From: Bacteroidia bacterium
Lineage (GTDB): Bacteria > Bacteroidota > Bacteroidia > UKL13-3
Reading direction: 5' to 3'
Assembly: GCA_020049855.1 (NCBI GenBank)
Contig: JAGVLJ010000013.1
Span: forward strand, 62,001-126,000
Length of the DNA: 64,000 bases
In this document: positions 63,075 through 64,000 of the stretch, one piece after another
Layout of the letters: every line of letters starts with the position of its first letter
How positions within the stretch are numbered: position 1 is the first letter of the stretch
Notes under the pieces: model-generated
Seen by the model: the letters and a program-made list of their open reading frames with translations, nothing else
Database searches by the model: none
Told to the model about the DNA's origin: nothing
Position numbers and translations under genes: made by a program

Positions 63075-63620
63075 ATGGTAAACAATAATACTTCATCGAG
63101 CAATGTTTCGGCACTTAGAACGGCCATGAAATGGGGCGCAATTATGGGGCTCACATCCATTATTATTTCCATGCTATTTTATTTTATCACAGGCAAGATG
63201 GAAAATAACTGGCCTCAAATGGTATTAAACCTGCTTTTGATTTTTGTAGGATTTTATTTTGGTTGTAAGGAGCAAAGAGACGAACTTCAAAATGGATTTA
63301 TCAGCCTTGGTAAGTCATTTGGTACAGGTATGTTAATTTCCGTTTTTTATGGAATTATTGGAGCCTTTTTCATTTACCTGTTTTTTAAATTTGGGGATAG
63401 CAACCTAATTGAACAGACAATTGAACAAGCTAAAGAAAAAATGCTGGATCAGGGGAAAAGCGAAGAAGAAATTGATATGTCCATTGCAATGACTCGCAAA
63501 TTTATGACGCCCGGAAGCATGGCTTTCTGGGGTCTGTTTGGTACTACACTATTAAGTTTAATTCCTTCATTAATTATTGCAGCGATTGTTAAAAAAGAAC
63601 AACCTGAATCGGGATTTTAA
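63075..63620 (+). CDS. DUF4199 membrane protein
   Basis: The 181-residue protein has four hydrophobic helices (MGLTSIIISMLFYFITG; PQMVLNLLLIFVGFYFGC; ISVFYGIIGAFFIYLFFKFG; FWGLFGTTLLSLIPSLIIAAIV) with the conserved KEQRDELQNGFISLGKSFGTGMLISV loop of DUF4199. The family is of unknown function and is commonly encoded just before a GT2 glycosyltransferase in Bacteroidota, as here. Confidence 0.88.
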   Translation: MVNNNTSSSNVSALRTAMKWGAIMGLTSIIISMLFYFITGKMENNWPQMVLNLLLIFVGFYFGCKEQRDELQNGFISLGKSFGTGMLISVFYGIIGAFFIYLFFKFGDSNLIEQTIEQAKEKMLDQGKSEEEIDMSIAMTRKFMTPGSMAFWGLFGTTLLSLIPSLIIAAIVKKEQPESGF

Positions 63621-63622
63621 GT

Positions 63623-64000
63623 ATGAATATATCCGTTATTATTCCATTATTAAATGAAGACCAATCGCTACCTGAACTTTGTGCATGGATTGAGAAGGTA
63701 ATGCATGAAAACCGCTTTAGCTATGAGGTAATTTTTGTAGATGACGGAAGTACTGACAAATCATGGGATATAATTGAGGAGTTGGGAAATAAAAATTCTT
63801 GCATCAAGGGAATAAAGTTCAGACGCAATTATGGAAAATCCCCAGCTTTAAATGTTGCTTTTGCTGTAGCTGAGGGGGATGTGGTAATTACAATGGATGC
63901 CGATTTACAAGACAGCCCTGACGAAATTCCGGGATTATACCGAATGATAACAGAGGAAGGTTATGATTTAGTATCGGGATGGAAAAAGAAACGCTACGAC
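63623..64000 (+). CDS. Family 2 glycosyltransferase, DPM1/ArnC type (3' truncated by window)
   Basis: ATG 63623 opens a frame still open at the window end (126 codons seen), absent from the ORF track because it has no stop. MNISVIIPLLNEDQSLPELCAWIEKV, FVDDGSTDKSW, FRRNYGKSPALNVAFAVAEGDVVITMDADLQDSPDEIP show a GT-A fold with DxD (DAD) motif, characteristic of dolichol- or undecaprenyl-phosphate mannose synthase-like enzymes. It lies two bases after the DUF4199 gene. Confidence 0.9.
   Translation, partial: MNISVIIPLLNEDQSLPELCAWIEKVMHENRFSYEVIFVDDGSTDKSWDIIEELGNKNSCIKGIKFRRNYGKSPALNVAFAVAEGDVVITMDADLQDSPDEIPGLYRMITEEGYDLVSGWKKKRYD

Overview
The window looks like a chromosomal segment of a free-living, aerobic member of the Bacteroidota. 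The signs are an alternative complex III respiratory operon (actBCDEF), proteins with type IX secretion C-terminal domains (one gliding-motility-associated type B, two type A), Bacteroidota promoter boxes (TTG, about 19 bases, TAnnTTTG), few recognisable Shine-Dalgarno sites, and phylum-typical families (DUF3276, a long NusB, DUF4199, a BatA-like protein, FHS sugar transporter). The genus cannot be told from the sequence. No prophage, insertion sequence, CRISPR array or rRNA is visible; there is one tRNA (His).

Layout. 1-4655: end of the alternative complex III operon, closed by a hairpin terminator. 4730-7410: a decaying stretch with a triply broken HExxH-containing lipoprotein gene, a small intact lipoprotein and a second pseudogene. 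7455-10000: a DnaQ-like exonuclease and an Mpl/MurC ligase. 10174-17242: an MBL-fold hydrolase whose last 71 bases recur 4.8 kb downstream, bracketing two T9SS cargo genes (one split by an in-frame TGA), then a secreted serine hydrolase. 17357-25300: tRNA-His, a Tat-exported superoxide dismutase, a copper-type P-ATPase, a WD40 protein, an ABC exporter pair and a GT4 glycosyltransferase. 25376-26425: DUF1801 and an AraC regulator with a metal-domain-like N-terminus.

26576-33235 is the most unusual part: a tight same-strand cluster encoding a PqqD-like RRE protein, an ATP-grasp ligase, a diaminopimelate-decarboxylase-like PLP enzyme with a leader-like N-terminal extension, a urea-transporter/M23-peptidase fusion, a TPR plus probable outer-membrane barrel protein, and a TPR protein. 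It reads as an RRE-guided peptide or amino-acid modification and export pathway without a free precursor peptide. 33250-36559 is a light-response module: a CarH/LitR-like MerR regulator with a B12-binding signature, divergent from a TIGR01777 epimerase-like gene and a photolyase, with an 11-bp-arm inverted repeat between them.

36563-64000 is mostly housekeeping: hutI, ispE with a thioredoxin-fold lipid-linked or exported partner and a DUF58 protein, DUF2061, trxA, dnaE, an FHS transporter-lipoprotein-pfkA operon, DUF3276, an MsbA-like exporter, a leucine-type amino-acid dehydrogenase, the nusB-DUF1573-yajC-coaE-ompA run, L-2-hydroxyglutarate oxidase, a Tat-exported pirin, and the BatA-like/dihydroorotase-like/hypothetical/DUF4199/GT2 run that leaves the window. 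All calls are by eye from the translated sequence; no database search was run.
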